Below the pieces are notes generated by a model, which saw only the letters and a program-made list of their open reading frames with translations, ran no database searches and was not told the origin of the DNA. A program made the position numbers and the translations under genes. A DNA stretch of 64,000 nt from contig OX442317.1 in the NCBI GenBank assembly GCA_949358305.1, positions 16,548,516-16,612,515 of the forward strand, read 5' to 3'. Positions 1 to 10,869 of the stretch are shown here, in pieces (the stretch's first letter is position 1; each line of letters opens with the position of its first letter). Origin of the DNA: Strigamia acuminata (taxonomy: Eukaryota > Arthropoda > Chilopoda > Geophilomorpha > Linotaeniidae).

Positions 1-2476
1 CGAGCGAGTTCCTTGTGTCTGGAAGAAGCAAAACGACTGATTGATTAAACAGACAATCAAAAACAAACGAGCGAACAAACGGTATACGAGTATCGACAAA
101 AATTACCGTTTTCGCCGCTTTCGCGGCCTTGCTCGCGCGACCATCGGACAACTTCCGCTTTGGATTCCGAGGCCGCAGAGTGATGTGCAGCGGTGACAAC
201 CGTTTCGAGGGCGGCGGCGGCGGCGGTGTCGGCGATGACGACTGCGGCGACGGGACCGAAGCTCGCCCCGAAGACGACAAAGGCGACTTCGGCGACGTCT
301 GTGGCGTCGACGGCGCCGGAACTCGTTCCGGATGCGCCGGTGGTGTGGCGTCTCCGGCGACGGTCCGCGGCTTCGGGGCGGGTCCGCCCGCCCGCCGGAT
401 GTCGCCCTCCGACAACCGCGGCACGGGTACGGTGACTCGCCGTAGCAGCAGCTCCGACGAAAGCGGCGCCGTCGCCTCCAACGTCTCCGGCGACGATTGC
501 GGCGAAGACGAAGACGAAGACACGATTAAGATCGGCGACGGGAATCTCCCGGGCGTCTACCGAGAAAAGGAGAAAAATTAAATAAATAAATAAATAAATA
601 AATAAATGAATAAATAAATTAAGTAAATTAAAGTAAAGTAAAGTAAAGTAAAATAAGGTAAAGTAAAGTAAACTCGTAAATGAGCGAGTGTGTGAGTACG
701 GACGATCGAGTTGAGACGAGAGAAAATACCTCTCGCGGCCACTCCAGGCTGTTTGTTTGAGGAAAGAACGCGGGTAAGGAAAAAGAGAAAAAAAAAATAT
801 AAAAAAAAAAGAAATATGCACGAAGTTGGGTGATGGAAATGCCAAAACGTTACCTTCTTCATCCTTTTCCACGCGCTCCCTCCCGCCCTCGTCTCCCTCT
901 TCACGGCCTTCTTATCGCCTCTCTTCTCTTTCGTCTTTCTGGCGCCCTTTTTCTCTTCCGTCCCCTTCTCCGTTCTCACCTCTCCCCCCTCATCATTCGG
1001 CTTCTTCCTCTTCTCCTTCTTCTTCCTCTTCTTCTTCTCCTCATCCTCCTTCTTCTCCTTTTCCGCCATCATCCTCTCTTCCTCCTCTTCTTCCTCTTTC
1101 TTCTTCTTCTCCGCCATCACCCTCTTTTCCTCCACTTCTTCCTCCTTTTTCTTCTTCTCCGCCATCGCCCTCTCTTCTTCCTCTTCTTCCTTCTTCTTCT
1201 TCTCCGCCATCACCCTCTTTTCCTCCTCTTCTTCCTCCTTCTTCTTCTTCTTCTCTTCCGCCCTCGCCTTCTTTTCCTCCTCTTTTCTCTTCTTCTTCTC
1301 CTTTTTCTCCTTCTTCTTCTTCTTCTTCTCCTCCTTCTCCTCCTCCTCTTTCTTCTTCTTCTCCGCCATCGCCCTCTCTTCCTCCTCTTCTTCCTCTTTC
1401 TTCTTCTTCTCCGCCATCGCCCTCTTTTCCTTCTCTTTCGCTAACCACCCACGCATCCAATCACTCCTCTCGTCGGCTTCACTCTCGCTCAGCTCCTCGT
1501 CGGCCTCGTCATCGCTCTGCCCGTCGTCAGTGTCACTACTGTCATCCTCACTCTGCTCCTCCTCGGTCTCTTCCGCGGGCCGCGACAAACCCGGTGCCAA
1601 CGCATTCGATGGTTGCTGTTGTTGTGGCGAATCTGGCTGGATCTGGAAAGGAGCGAAACGAGCGGCGGACTAAGAAAATAAAATAAAACGAGCGTGGGAA
1701 TGACGATTCTTTCACTCACCGGCGCCGTCGACCGCGACTTCGGACCGCGCAGCATCATCATCGCCGCCTCGAACAACCCAAGTCGTCCGGTCTGCGACCC
1801 GGCCGTTGTTGTCGCCGTCGCCTGCGACTCGAGCGACGCCTGGCTATTCAGGGGCAGCGTGGTGTCCTGCGACTCTTCGTCCTCGTCTTCGCCCGGGGAC
1901 TGAGAAAGCTGCGTCACCCGCGAGGAAACGAAATAAACGGATCGATAAAATAAAATAATTACGCGATAATTCTTTTACTCACCGTCTCGGGTCCCGCGGG
2001 CCGTGGTCGGGGGTCGACCGTCGACGACGACGAGCCCGGCACGACCTGGAAGAAAACAAACGAACGGACAAATATAAGTAAACGAGCAAATTAAAGAAAA
2101 AGGCGGGCGAAAGAAAAGAAAAGAAGGAGTAACTTATGAAACGAGGCGAAACAAAACAGATCCGAGTTGGTCGGATGCGCTCTAACGCTCGTTCTTGGGC
2201 TCTACTTTGACGGCGGACGGGCAAGCGTCGAGGCCTCGGCTCGATTTTTACCGGACTCGAACTTTTTTGTTCGTGCACGTTTCGACCCAAACAAACCAAC
2301 AACAATTTCACTCACCGTCGATGGGGATGGCGGCGGTAGTGGCGAATACGTCGGCGATTGCAGTAGCGGCGACGGTAGTGACGATGACAGCGACGACCGA
2401 CTCGCGGACCGTCGCGTGGGCAGCGTGACCTGGAAAGAGGCGGATGAGTTAATAAGATGAAATAATCGTGGGACAA

Positions 2477-2518
<42 letters not shown>

Positions 2519-3027
2519 CCACCACCCTGTCGGGTCCTGTCGGACTCGGCACGGGCGCGTTGCCGTCGTCCGGGAAGCGAGGCTGCAACCCTTCGTCGAT
2601 GGACACGACCTGGAAACGAACGAACAAATAAAAAGAAAAAGATAAATAAAAATAAAAGGAAAAATAGAAATAAAAATAAAAATAAGTGGAAAAGTAAGAT
2701 ATAAAGTAACGCGTGAAACAAAACGAAACAAATCAAAGCGATTCTTTCACTCGGCGCTACCTTTGGTTCCTCGGTGGTCGACTCGGACGCCGGCGACGTC
2801 GTCCGCTGCAGCCGCGGCATGTCGGGAACCACCGCCTCGTCGTCGATCGTGGCCTGTAAATAAGCGATCGAATTGATTAAATGAATGGATGAATAGATGG
2901 TTTACGGAACGACTCTTTCACTTACGGGTTTCGCCGCTACAGCCACGGCATCCGTTTCTTCGACCTCGACCTCCGTTCCGATGTTGAGCTCGGTCTCATC
3001 GACTATTTTTTCTTCTTCTTTTTCCAT
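1..3027 (-). CDS. Disordered Lys/Glu-repeat protein, at least 9 exons, 3' end outside window
   Basis: Not recognised as a known family. I read a spliced minus-strand gene with exons 2926-3027 (start ATG at 3027), 2761-2853, 2526-2609, 2316-2429, 1983-2045, 1720-1899, 854-1642, 107-556 and 1-18 (continues off the edge). Every junction has GT..AG and every intron is phase 0, so the joined frame stays open for about 631 residues. Most acceptors read TTTCCAG and most donors GTGAGT or GTAAG. The protein begins MEKEEEKIVDE, is acidic and Ser/Pro rich, and in the large exon carries about six R-x-MAEKKKK blocks separated by Glu runs (charged helix or coiled coil). The 107-556 exon is Pro/Ser rich and ends basic. 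No enzymatic motif or membrane segment is visible. A nuclear or scaffold role would be a guess. An extra exon inside 2046-2315 cannot be excluded. Confidence 0.72.
1041..1440 (-). repeat. Coding tandem repeat, MAEKKKK-Glu blocks
   Basis: In the plus strand this is a CTTCTTCTC-type pyrimidine tract with a recurring CCGCCATC interruption. On the minus strand it encodes repeated R-(A/V/M)-MAEKKKK followed by 3-7 Glu. Copy spacing varies, which suggests slippage-driven growth inside a protein-coding exon. Confidence 0.75.
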
Positions 3028-3836
3028 CTGGTGTCTGTCTACGCGGGAGAAGAAAAATTAAATAAATAAATAATTAAATAAATAAAACAAACGAACAACG
3101 TGAAAATGTGAAAATAAATTGAGTGACAAGCGACGATAAACCGGGAACGAGGGATCGAAGATGGGGCGACAGAACACGTCGCGCGAAATCCGCGAGCGGG
3201 ACACCGAGCCCGCTACCCCGGCCGTTTGCGTCTCGTTATTTTATTTCATTTTATTTTTATTTATTTTTATTAATTAATTAATTAATTAATTAATTAATTG
3301 ATCAGTTAGTTAATTAAAACTAATTAAAAAGAAAAAAAAAGTTGAAATGAAGCTGTTCCCGCAATCAAGTTTTCTCGCCGCCATGAGCGACGCGACCGAA
3401 ACGCGACCAAACGAATTTGCACGGCGTATTGGCGTACGCTGTTCCGCGTGTACGGGTGCATACGTGTGGTCGCGATCGTGGTTAATAGACCAATTTGTTT
3501 ACTCACTCGACAATCGACAGGCAATTGATAAACGTTGTTGGTGCCAAACAATCGCGCGCTAGGGTGCACCGTGGATAAACAAACCCGTGTGACATCTGGT
3601 GACAAGTCCGCGAACAATTTCATTTCATTTCTAACCTACAAGTAGGCGGTTTAATCAAACCAACCATCGGTTTATATTTAAAAAAAAACAAAACAAACAA
3701 GAGAAAAAAATAAAATAAAATAAAATAAAATAAAATAAAAGGAGTCGGCGTCAAAGGAAACCGTGGTAGCGGCGCCAACGGGACGAATCCGATCTATCAA
3801 TAAGACGGGCGACCCGGCGCTGGCCGAGGAGGCGCG

Positions 3837-3913
<77 letters not shown>

Positions 3914-4200
3914 GCCTGCTTGTCTGTCTGTCTCGTTTCGAAGTTGACGGATATGTTGGTCGATTTCTTTTGTTTTATCATCTATTTTGTTGTTCATTCC
4001 CTCTCTTACACGGTCGCGTCGAAACGTAACGACACCACCGCCCCTCGTTACGTCGTTCCCGGCAGCCGTCGCTCGCCCGACGCGCCCTCGCGCGCTCCCG
4101 TGTCCCCCGCACGCGCCTAAACGCGGTCACGTCGCAGAAGCGCGCCGATCCAGTGCCCCGATCAAAGACGTTTTGTTTCGATTTTATCGTCGCTGCGTGA
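3028..4200. other. Intergenic region with AT runs and a TGTC microsatellite
   Basis: No convincing exon is seen. The stretch holds a TTAA run (about 3265-3300), AAATA runs (about 3710-3740) and a long TGTC/GTCT array (about 3836-3930). It lies upstream of the minus-strand gene that starts at 3027 and may contain its promoter or a 5' non-coding exon, because an acceptor-like CAG sits just before that ATG. Confidence 0.5.
3836..3930. repeat. (TGTC)n microsatellite
   Basis: More than 20 uninterrupted TGTC/GTCT units with two late substitutions (CTGCCTGCTTG). Open frames here on both strands only reflect the 4-bp period. Confidence 0.95.
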
Positions 4201-4263
4201 GGAGAAGACAAAGACGACGACGACGACGACGACGACGAAGTTCGGAAAGAGAGTCGAGAGGCT

Positions 4264-4371
4264 GACGAGGAAGATGCGGGAGAAGACAAAAGTGGTCGCG
4301 TTGAAGTTGAACTTGACGAGGAAGATGCGGGAGAAGACAAAAGTGGTCGCGTTGAAGTTGAACTTGACGAG
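4264..4371 (+). repeat. 51-bp tandem duplication in a possible acidic coding end
   Basis: Two identical 51-bp units start at 4264 and 4315, with a partial third at 4366. One plus-strand frame (about 4200-4437) reads as an acidic tail with an Asp run followed by two DEEDAGEDKSGRVEVEL units and a stop. Another frame is basic and runs to a stop near 4486. No splice evidence picks between them, so I report the repeat and not a gene. A preceding (GAC)n run is at about 4215-4240. Confidence 0.6.
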
Positions 4372-4603
4372 GAAGAGGCTCGGGGGCCCGGGGACCGACC
4401 TGTACGAGTTGGGAGCGGATGAGTTGGAGACGGTGGACGACGAGGATGAGTCGTTTGTTTGTAATAATAACGATGTAATGATGTAATAATAATAATAATA
4501 ACAACAAAAACAACAACAACAACAACAACAATTACAATGGTTAATGTGGATTTATTTATTTTTTTTTTTTATATATTTGAGACAATACAATAAAAGAAAA
4601 AGA

Positions 4604-5118
4604 TCAAATTAACGAAATCCTGTGCGCCTCCGTCCAATGGCCAATCAGGTTGTCTGGAGAGAGTGTCTCCGCACAAAACGGACAGCGTCCGCCGTGTTGG
4701 TGCATCTGCCCCAATATCTAAAAGAGGGGGGGGGAAGGGAGAAAGAAACGAATTAGTTGGTTGGTTAACTAGACGAAGGAGTTAAATGCTCACCAACGCT
4801 AGATGAGCGGGCTCGCGCGAATACATCCGTAGCAATCCCCGGATGGCCTCGTCCGCACCTTCACGGATGTCGTGTCGCTGTCGCCAGTGGCGGAAGATGT
4901 CCATGTAAAAGTAGCCGTCCGGGTCTGAAATAAATAAAAAAAATAAAAATAAAATAAAATAAAATATACGTAATAAAAGAAAATGAAAAAATAAAAAGAA
5001 AATGGACGACTAATAAGTAGATAAATAGATGTTTCTCACCGTTTGGGTGCTCGCCGCACAAAACGCAGTAATACGACCTACCGCCCTCTTCTCTGTGTGG
5101 TGCTGGTGCTCCGTTCAT
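4604..5118 (-). CDS. Small double C2H2 zinc-finger protein, three exons
   Basis: Exons are 5040-5118 (ATG at 5118), 4794-4924 and 4604-4717 (TGA). Phases are 1 then 0, and both introns are GT..AG and AT-rich. The product is 107 residues. Finger 1 spans exons 1 and 2: CVLC, then FRHWRQRH (C-x2-C ... H-x5-H). Finger 2 is in exon 3: CPFCAETLSPDNLIGHWTEAH (split here as CPFC, GHWTEAH; C-x2-C-x11-H-x4-H). The preserved metal-ligand spacing across spliced exons is the main support. It lacks the TGEKP linker of classic DNA-binding arrays, so DNA binding is not implied. A paralogous finger exon lies at 6960-7091, and both genes share a similar 3' flank (ATTAATGTGGAT-like sequence just downstream). 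Confidence 0.8.
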
Positions 5119-5205
5119 CTTTCTTTCTTCCGTGTGGGAGACGAATAAAGAATTAATTAATTAATTGAAAATAAATTGGAAAGGGAGATCACACAAAGCA
5201 TCAAA

Positions 5206-5212
5206 CTTACTC

Positions 5213-5247
<35 letters not shown>

Positions 5248-5248
5248 A
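5206..5248. repeat. (TTAC)n microsatellite
   Basis: About ten TTAC units, directly upstream of the small zinc-finger gene. Confidence 0.9.
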
Positions 5249-5489
5249 ACGAAGACGATGTGGCGACGGGGACCGGGCGGATGATGAAACGCGCACTTGA
5301 TCTACGTTGTCGTGACACCTGATGTCGAGTCCGCGAACCATTTCGTCTGGACTACGGAGCGCCCGGAGATGCGCTGTACCGCGCTCGGTACAACGAGGAA
5401 TTGTACGCGGGCGCGTGTGTGCAAAACATGCGGTCGATTAGCGACGTTCCCTCCGATATGCACTCGCCGAGTGAACGGGGTCGGCATCC

Positions 5490-6775
5490 CACGCCGAGAG
5501 AACCGTGCCGGAGAAAGAAAGTTGGAGTCGAAGCCAGCGAACGAGACTACCGGGAAACATCACGATCATCGTTGCGAACAACGTTGGCACGACAAAGACT
5601 TTAAAAAGACAGGCACGCTCGGGCACCCGGTGGAAGGCGAATCCTCTCGATGGCGCGTCCCACGCCGAGGGAACCGTGCCGGAGAAAGAAAGTTGGAGTC
5701 GAAGCCAGGCGGCCGAATTCCGCCATCCGGAAGTGCGTTCGTGTCCAGTTGATCGGGGACGGAAAGAAGATCGTGGCTTGCGCGCCCAGAGACGGATGTT
5801 TGTTTGAATTTTAACGAGATGGAAAACGACGGAGTTTTGGTTGCCGGATTCGGTCGTAGCGGGGCACGCCGTTGGTGATGTTCCCGGCGCGCGATTCAAA
5901 GTGGTCAAAGTCGCTAATGTTTTTTTTTTGTTGGCTTTGTACGGGGAGAAAAAGGAAAGACCGAAATCTTAAAATGTGTTTTTTTTTTTGTTTGTTTGCT
6001 TGTTTAGTGGCAAATTTGAGTTCGATCGAGTTTCAAAAATAAATCGATCGAAACGTTAAAAACGAGACTTTAACGTAGAATTTCTCATTCGTTTTAATGG
6101 CGGCAACGACTTTTTGATCGGACGACACTATCGTTTATTACAAACAAACAACGGGGTGGCGAATAAACCGAGGGACTTCGGGCGTCGCGTTAGCATCCAA
6201 GAAACAATTAGCTCACCCGCGTGTTCGTCATCTTTGCTCGCCGCCGAGAGGATTTGCCTTCCATCGGGTGCCCGAGCGTGTCTGTCTTTTTTGAAGTCTT
6301 CGTCGCGCCAAACGTTGTTCGCGACGATGATCACGATGTTTCCTCGCAGTTCGCCGACCTCGCGGTTTACCCGCTTCGCTCGTTGGATACGGAAGGTCGA
6401 TCGGTTTATTTTTGAATTTTGGTCGCCGAGTTCGAATTTGCCGCCGAATTTGTCGCGCGGTCTCTCGCCGTAATATGTTTTGTTTCTTTTTTTTTTCTTT
6501 CTCGATTTTCTGTTTAATTTTTATTTATTTATTTATTTATTCATTTATTTTTTTATTTATTAATTAATTAATTAATTTTTTTTTTACGAACCAAAAAAAA
6601 AAAACACATTTTAAGACCTCGGTCTTTCCTTTTTCTCCCCGTACAAAGCCAACAACGAAACATTTGCGACTTTGGCCAATTTGAATCGCGCGCCGGGAAC
6701 ATCACCAACGGCGTGCCCCGCTACAACCGAATCCGGCAACCAAAACTCCGTCGTCCGCCTCGTTAAATAACAACT
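5490..6775. repeat. Interleaved inverted and direct repeat block
   Basis: Three repeat relations are visible. A ~50-bp direct repeat (CACGCCGAG..CGAAGCCAG) lies at about 5490-5540 and 5661-5710. Segment a (about 5558-5660) recurs inverted at about 6235-6340. Segment b (about 5811-5985) recurs inverted at about 6600-6775, and both b copies contain the GTACGGGGAGAAAAAGGAAAG stretch or its complement. The order a, b, a-inverted, b-inverted is not a simple palindrome. It suggests copies of a dispersed repeat or a rearranged duplication that accompanied the zinc-finger duplication. No convincing gene is seen. Confidence 0.7.
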
Positions 6776-6959
6776 ACGATTAATGTGGATTTTTTGTTAT
6801 TTTTATTTTTATTTTTATTTTTATTTTTTATTTTTAATTAATTAAAACAAATAAAAAGAAATGAAGAAGAAGTCATACAATACAAAAAAAAACAAAAAAA
6901 CAAAAAAACAAAAAAAGGTCAAATAAAATCGAATGCACGGTCCACCGATGCTGTCTCCG

Positions 6960-7091
6960 TCATCCCTGGTGGGCGGTCGGTGCTTGAAATCTATGCGCTT
7001 CCACCCAATGGGTAGAGAGATCCTCGAAAAAGGGTGTTTCCGCGCAAAACGGACAGCGTCCGTCGTTGTGTCGGTACACCCGTCTCAGTGC
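6960..7091 (-). CDS. C2H2 zinc-finger terminal exon, paralog of 4604-5118 gene
   Basis: A minus-strand exon after a TTTTTTCAAG acceptor encodes 43 residues and TGA. It contains GRCPFCAET then LSTHWVEAHR, the same C-x2-C..H-x4-H finger as exon 3 of the gene at 4604-5118. The exon starts in phase 0. No copy of the first-finger exons is seen upstream. The nearest upstream minus gene (8533-7198) has phase-0 introns throughout, so this could be an alternative last exon of that gene, or a partial duplicate. The similar downstream flank supports duplication. Confidence 0.6.
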   Translation of the reverse strand, partial: ALRRVYRHNDGRCPFCAETPFFEDLSTHWVEAHRFQAPTAHQG

Positions 7092-7197
7092 CTTGAAAAA
7101 AAGAAATAAATAAAAAAAAAAAAGAAGAAGAATTGAAAACAAATGAAACAGGGATAAATAAAAACGAACGAATTAACTAATTAATTAATCGATCAAT

Positions 7198-8323
7198 TTA
7201 TTGGTCGACCGGTCGATCGGTCGCGTCGGGGCGCGTTGGAGCGATGGCCCGGTGCTCGCGGTACCCACTCGTCGTGGCCGTGGCCGCGTCCATCGCCTCG
7301 TCCGACTCGGATCGCTCTCGGGTTTCGGTCGGTCCTTCGGCAACGACAATGGTGGCTGGCGGTTGGTCGTCGGGCTCTCGGGTCGGCGAGTGACTCAACT
7401 GGGGACACAATCCCTGAAAAAAAAAAAAAAAATTTAAAGTAAAGTAAAGTAAAGTAAAGTAAAGTAAAGTAAAGTAAAATAAAACAAAGTAAATGGAAAA
7501 TAAATTGGCCGGGGTGGGACGGTGTCTAATCGAAATCGAGTTTGACCCCGTGCGCCGTGAAATGGGAAGGGGGGAAAGAGAGAGAGACAGAGACAGACAG
7601 ACACTCACGTGTTCTTGTCTCGGGCGCTTCTCGAGATCCAACGCCTTTTTTTTTAAGTCCTCCACCTCCACGTCACGAGCCGACTCCGACTCCGGCTCCG
7701 ACTCGAGTGGTCGTCGTTGTTGTTGCTGCCACTGCTGCCACTGCTGCTCTCGCTCCCGCTCCCACTGCTGCTCCGACTGCTCCAGCTCCAATCGCTCCCG
7801 CTCCAATCCCTCCCACTCTCGCTGCTCCCGCTCTCGTTGCTCCCGCTCCTGTCGACGCCACGCCCGCCGATAGACCGCGCTTTCTCGGTCCAACTGTTCG
7901 AGACGCAAATGGATTTGGCGCTGGTGGGACACCTCTTGTAGTCTCAACCGCTCATCAAGTTCTCTCTTCTTCGCCTCCAACCGTCTTCGCATCTCTCGCT
8001 TGAACCTCTCCAACTCGTCGTCCGTGGTTCGACGCAGTTGTCGTTGCTCCTCTCCCAGCTGGTTTCCCAGCGCCCACAGGAGCCGCGCGGTCGACGGCGG
8101 CTCTTCCTCCCCCTCCTCTCCTTCCTTCTTTTCGAACGGCAGCTCGAATTCGACCGCCCCAGTCTAGAGAGAACGAAGGAACGAACGAATGAACAAAAAT
8201 ATTGCGCCGGGTAACGCGGGGCAACGCGAAAATTTTTACTCACTTCGACCTCGAGTTTGACTCCTCGTTTAACGTCGCGCAACATGGCGGCGTCGATCTC
8301 GGTTAGGTCTTCGTCGTCGTTGT

Positions 8324-8365
<42 letters not shown>

Positions 8366-8533
8366 CAACGACAGCGCCATTGCCGTCTTCTTCGTCGTCG
8401 TCGGTGATGTCAACCTGAAAGCAAAATGTTAAGCGGGGCGACGTGACACGTCGAAGAAAATAAACGCGCTCACCGTGACAACGGGAATGGGCGGCCATCT
8501 CGGATCCTCGTTTCGTTCGCGGTTCGGTTCCAT
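7198..8533 (-). CDS. Coiled-coil Arg/Glu/Gln-rich protein, four exons
   Basis: Exons are 8474-8533, 8244-8414, 7609-8163 and 7198-7413 (TAA). All introns are phase 0, GT..AG, with GTGAGT/GTGAGC donors. The product is 333 residues if the ATG at 8533, immediately after an acceptor, is the start; an upstream exon is possible. Residues 21-77 are acidic with an Ala run encoded by a GCC microsatellite. Residues 78-262 are a long charged helix with repeated REREQRE and QQWQQWQQQQ segments, typical of coiled coil. The last exon is Pro/Ser/Thr rich and disordered. No catalytic motif is seen and I do not recognise the family. Structural or scaffolding work is a guess from composition. Confidence 0.7.
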
Positions 8534-8615
8534 CTGAAAAACGGAACGAAAAGTTGACGCCGACTGACGAGAACGAAATGGTTGTCGCGGTAATAGCGTT
8601 GGAGAAACTTACCAC

Positions 8616-8750
8616 GTTGTGTATGTATGTATGTATGTATGTATGTATGTATGTATGTATGTATGAATGGATAAATGTCTGTCGGTCGTCGAACGAAGTT
8701 GGTCGCAAAACGCAGACGTCGCGTGGTCGGGAAAAGTGCACTCACTCACA

Positions 8751-8811
<61 letters not shown>
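8616..8811. repeat. (GTAT)n and (CT)n microsatellites
   Basis: About eleven GTAT units (8618-8664) are followed, after 90 bp, by about 28 CT units (8756-8811). They lie upstream of the coiled-coil gene starting at 8533. Confidence 0.95.
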
Positions 8812-8813
<2 letters not shown>

Positions 8814-9019
8814 GAGATGTGACGCTAGAGCATGTCGGTCGACCGGTGACGCGAAAAAGATTAATGAATAAACGACACTAATAATGGCAATAACTGACAA
8901 CTAATAATTAATAATCAATAATTAATTAATAATCGACGATTAATAATCAATAACCGATAATGATTAGTAATAACGACAAACGTCGTCATCGAAAATAGCG
9001 ACGCTTTGTCTCCGGGCCC

Positions 9020-9092
9020 GGGTGGCCGAGCGGGCAGAGTTACCTGCCGTACGGAGTTGTGGATCGAGGGTTCGAATCCCGCTCCCGCGAGT
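9020..9092 (+). other. tRNA-like sequence, possible SINE head
   Basis: A box-A-like TGGCCGAGCGG is followed about 30 bp later by a box-B-like GGTTCGAATCC with a TTCGAAT T-loop. This is the internal RNA polymerase III promoter of tRNAs. The acceptor stem does not pair well and I could not assign an anticodon, so a functional tRNA is unlikely. A tRNA-derived SINE head or tRNA pseudogene fits better. Confidence 0.45.
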
Positions 9093-9489
9093 TTTCGTTT
9101 CTGGCAAAGCTGTATTGTCAAACACGCATTCCATTGACATTGTCATACATTGTGCCGTTTCAGTTTGGTCCCTTCTTCGTTTCAGATAGTGATGGTGAAC
9201 ACTCTCCCGCGAGGTTGCGGGAGGGTGGGGGGGAGTCGAAAGATTCGGCTCTCCTTTTATTTCTTCGTTTTATTTTTTTATTTTCATTTACCGTTCTCAT
9301 CTTTATTTTCATTCTCGTTTTTTATTTTCGTTTACATGTTTCTATTATTTTTATTTTCACGGTGTGTCGGGAGGGCGCGCGAAAACCTACTCGCCCAATC
9401 TCCGTGGTCGCATTTTCCAAATTTTGTCACCGGATTTCGCGCTTGCGGTGGGGATGGGCGCGCGCAGGCTCCGTCGTCGTGCCAGAAAC

Positions 9490-9510
9490 TCCACTGTGTG
9501 ATGTAGTCGC

Positions 9511-9541
<31 letters not shown>

Positions 9542-9737
9542 ACCTAAACCACCACCACCACCACCACCACCACCACCACCACCACCACCACCACCATCGT
9601 CGTCTCTTCTCTCCTTTTCTTTTAATTTTTGTTAATTTTTGTTAATTTTTGTTAATTTTGTAATTTTGTAATTTTGTAATTTTGTAATTTTGTAATTTTT
9701 GAAATTTTTATTTTTAACTTTTGAATGTACAAATGTA

Positions 9738-9776
<39 letters not shown>

Positions 9777-9800
9777 ATACAATAATCAGACTTTATTCTT
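9490..9800. repeat. Triplet and AT simple repeats
   Basis: GCC/GTC triplets (about 9509-9540), (CAC)n at about 9547-9596, GTTAATTTTT repeats at about 9625-9700, and (AATA)n at about 9737-9778. No gene is seen in 9100-9850 apart from short compositional frames. Confidence 0.9.
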
Positions 9801-9852
9801 CAGTCTTAAAAATATAAAAAAAATAAAAAAAAAAATATTGTAAACCACTCGT

Positions 9853-10254
9853 TTACGGTCCACGGGGAAATAAATAAATAAATAAATACATAAATGAATG
9901 AATGAATGAATGAATAATTAGAATCGAAGAGTGGCTGTCGTCGTCGTCGTCGCCGCCGTCGCCGCCGGTCCTCTCCTCGCCACCTTTACCACCGGTCGCC
10001 CCTTTGTCGTCGCCTTCGTCGTCCACCGGCTCCGTATCATCGGCCATCGCTCCCATCCACTTCTTCTCCACCCTCTCCAACATGTTCTCGGATCGTTCCT
10101 CCGTTCTCGCCAGCATCGCTTCCAATTTTGCCTCCGTCCTCGCCATCATCTTCTCGACCATCGCCTCCAGCGCCGTCTCCTCGCTCTTCTTTTCACTCGG
10201 TGTCGGTGGCGGCGGCGGCGGCGGTGGTCGCGCAGACGCACCCCCTCGACGCAA
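9853..10254 (-). CDS. Terminal exon of coiled-coil/acidic protein
   Basis: After a CGCTAG acceptor an exon of 134 codons runs to a stop. It opens with a Pro run, then PSEKKSEETALEAMVEKMM and three Ala/Arg/Glu-rich turns (LEAMLARTEERSENMLERVEKK-like, heptad spaced), then a Gly/Asp-rich acidic stretch. The last ~25 residues read through a TGAA microsatellite, so the natural end may differ. The upstream exon was not found with confidence: an open stretch at about 10411-10542 has only a weak donor. Confidence 0.45.
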   Translation of the reverse strand: MRRGGASARPPPPPPPPTPSEKKSEETALEAMVEKMMARTEAKLEAMLARTEERSENMLERVEKKWMGAMADDTEPVDDEGDDKGATGGKGGEERTGGDGGDDDDDSHSSILIIHSFIHSFMYLFIYLFPRGP

Positions 10255-10260
10255 CTAGCG

Positions 10261-10275
10261 AAAAAAAAAAAAAAA

Positions 10276-10354
<79 letters not shown>
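10261..10354. repeat. Poly-A then (GA)n microsatellite
   Basis: About 18 A then about 36 GA units, directly upstream of the 9853-10254 exon. Confidence 0.95.
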
Positions 10355-10357
<3 letters not shown>

Positions 10358-10539
10358 AACAAATTAAACCGGATTGAAAAATGTCGGGACGTGGTACGGA
10401 CCCTCTTGATCTTCGCGGGATCGTCGGTTTTCTTTTCGTTGTTAAGTCCGCACGTGAGCATTACTTCTTCCACTTTTAAGGCTCCAACAAACTCGGTAAT
10501 AATTCGTAACATGATCGAATAGGGGGTTAAGCTTGCCGC

Positions 10540-10676
10540 CACCCTTCAGGCTGCTTAACGTTGCCGGGCCCTTATTCGGGACCAGGCTCTCTTGTATCGT
10601 AACTGGCGCGTCTTTCGAACGCGGTTTCAACAATCAGAAACAACCGGTTCATGACACGTGGTGCCGAAACCCGGGA
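10540..10676 (+). other. Possible LTR end with primer-binding site
   Basis: TGGTGCCGAAACCCGGGA at 10659-10676 has the length and TGG start of a tRNA primer-binding site, and the preceding sequence ends ..CATGACAC, suggestive of an LTR end in CA. No gag or pol follows, so at most this is a remnant. The tRNA cannot be named with certainty. Confidence 0.3.
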
Positions 10677-10869
10677 CCTTGTTGGAGTTTATTCAGTCTA
10701 GCGCATATAAACTAGTTGCTATTTAACAAGCATTAGTGGCGTTTTTTAGAGACTATTTTGCCGAAAGGAAGGTTTCAGAGTAACTAACTTTTCATAGTAC
10801 TCGCGTATCGTTTAATTACGGTGCGCATCATTTGCAGTGAGCTGCTATTACCCTTATTATCTCGCTAAC

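Noticed and set aside
826-1686. Plus-strand Ser/Pro and Leu-rich frames (286 and 204 codons)
   Set aside because: Antisense shadow of the Lys/Glu-repeat exon; only the minus strand gives phase-consistent splicing with neighbours.
3751-4120. Frames through the TGTC array
   Set aside because: A 4-bp repeat keeps all frames open; the peptides are DRQT or CLSV repeats.
4184-4531. Minus-strand 115-codon frame and the plus-strand basic frame over the 51-bp repeats
   Set aside because: Repeat-driven frames with Leu or Arg runs from simple sequence; no splice sites or start context to prefer one.
5297-5908. Overlapping 100-156 codon frames
   Set aside because: They run through the direct and inverted repeats with no splice or domain support.
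9020-9092. Functional tRNA gene
   Set aside because: Acceptor stem does not pair and no clear anticodon loop could be drawn.
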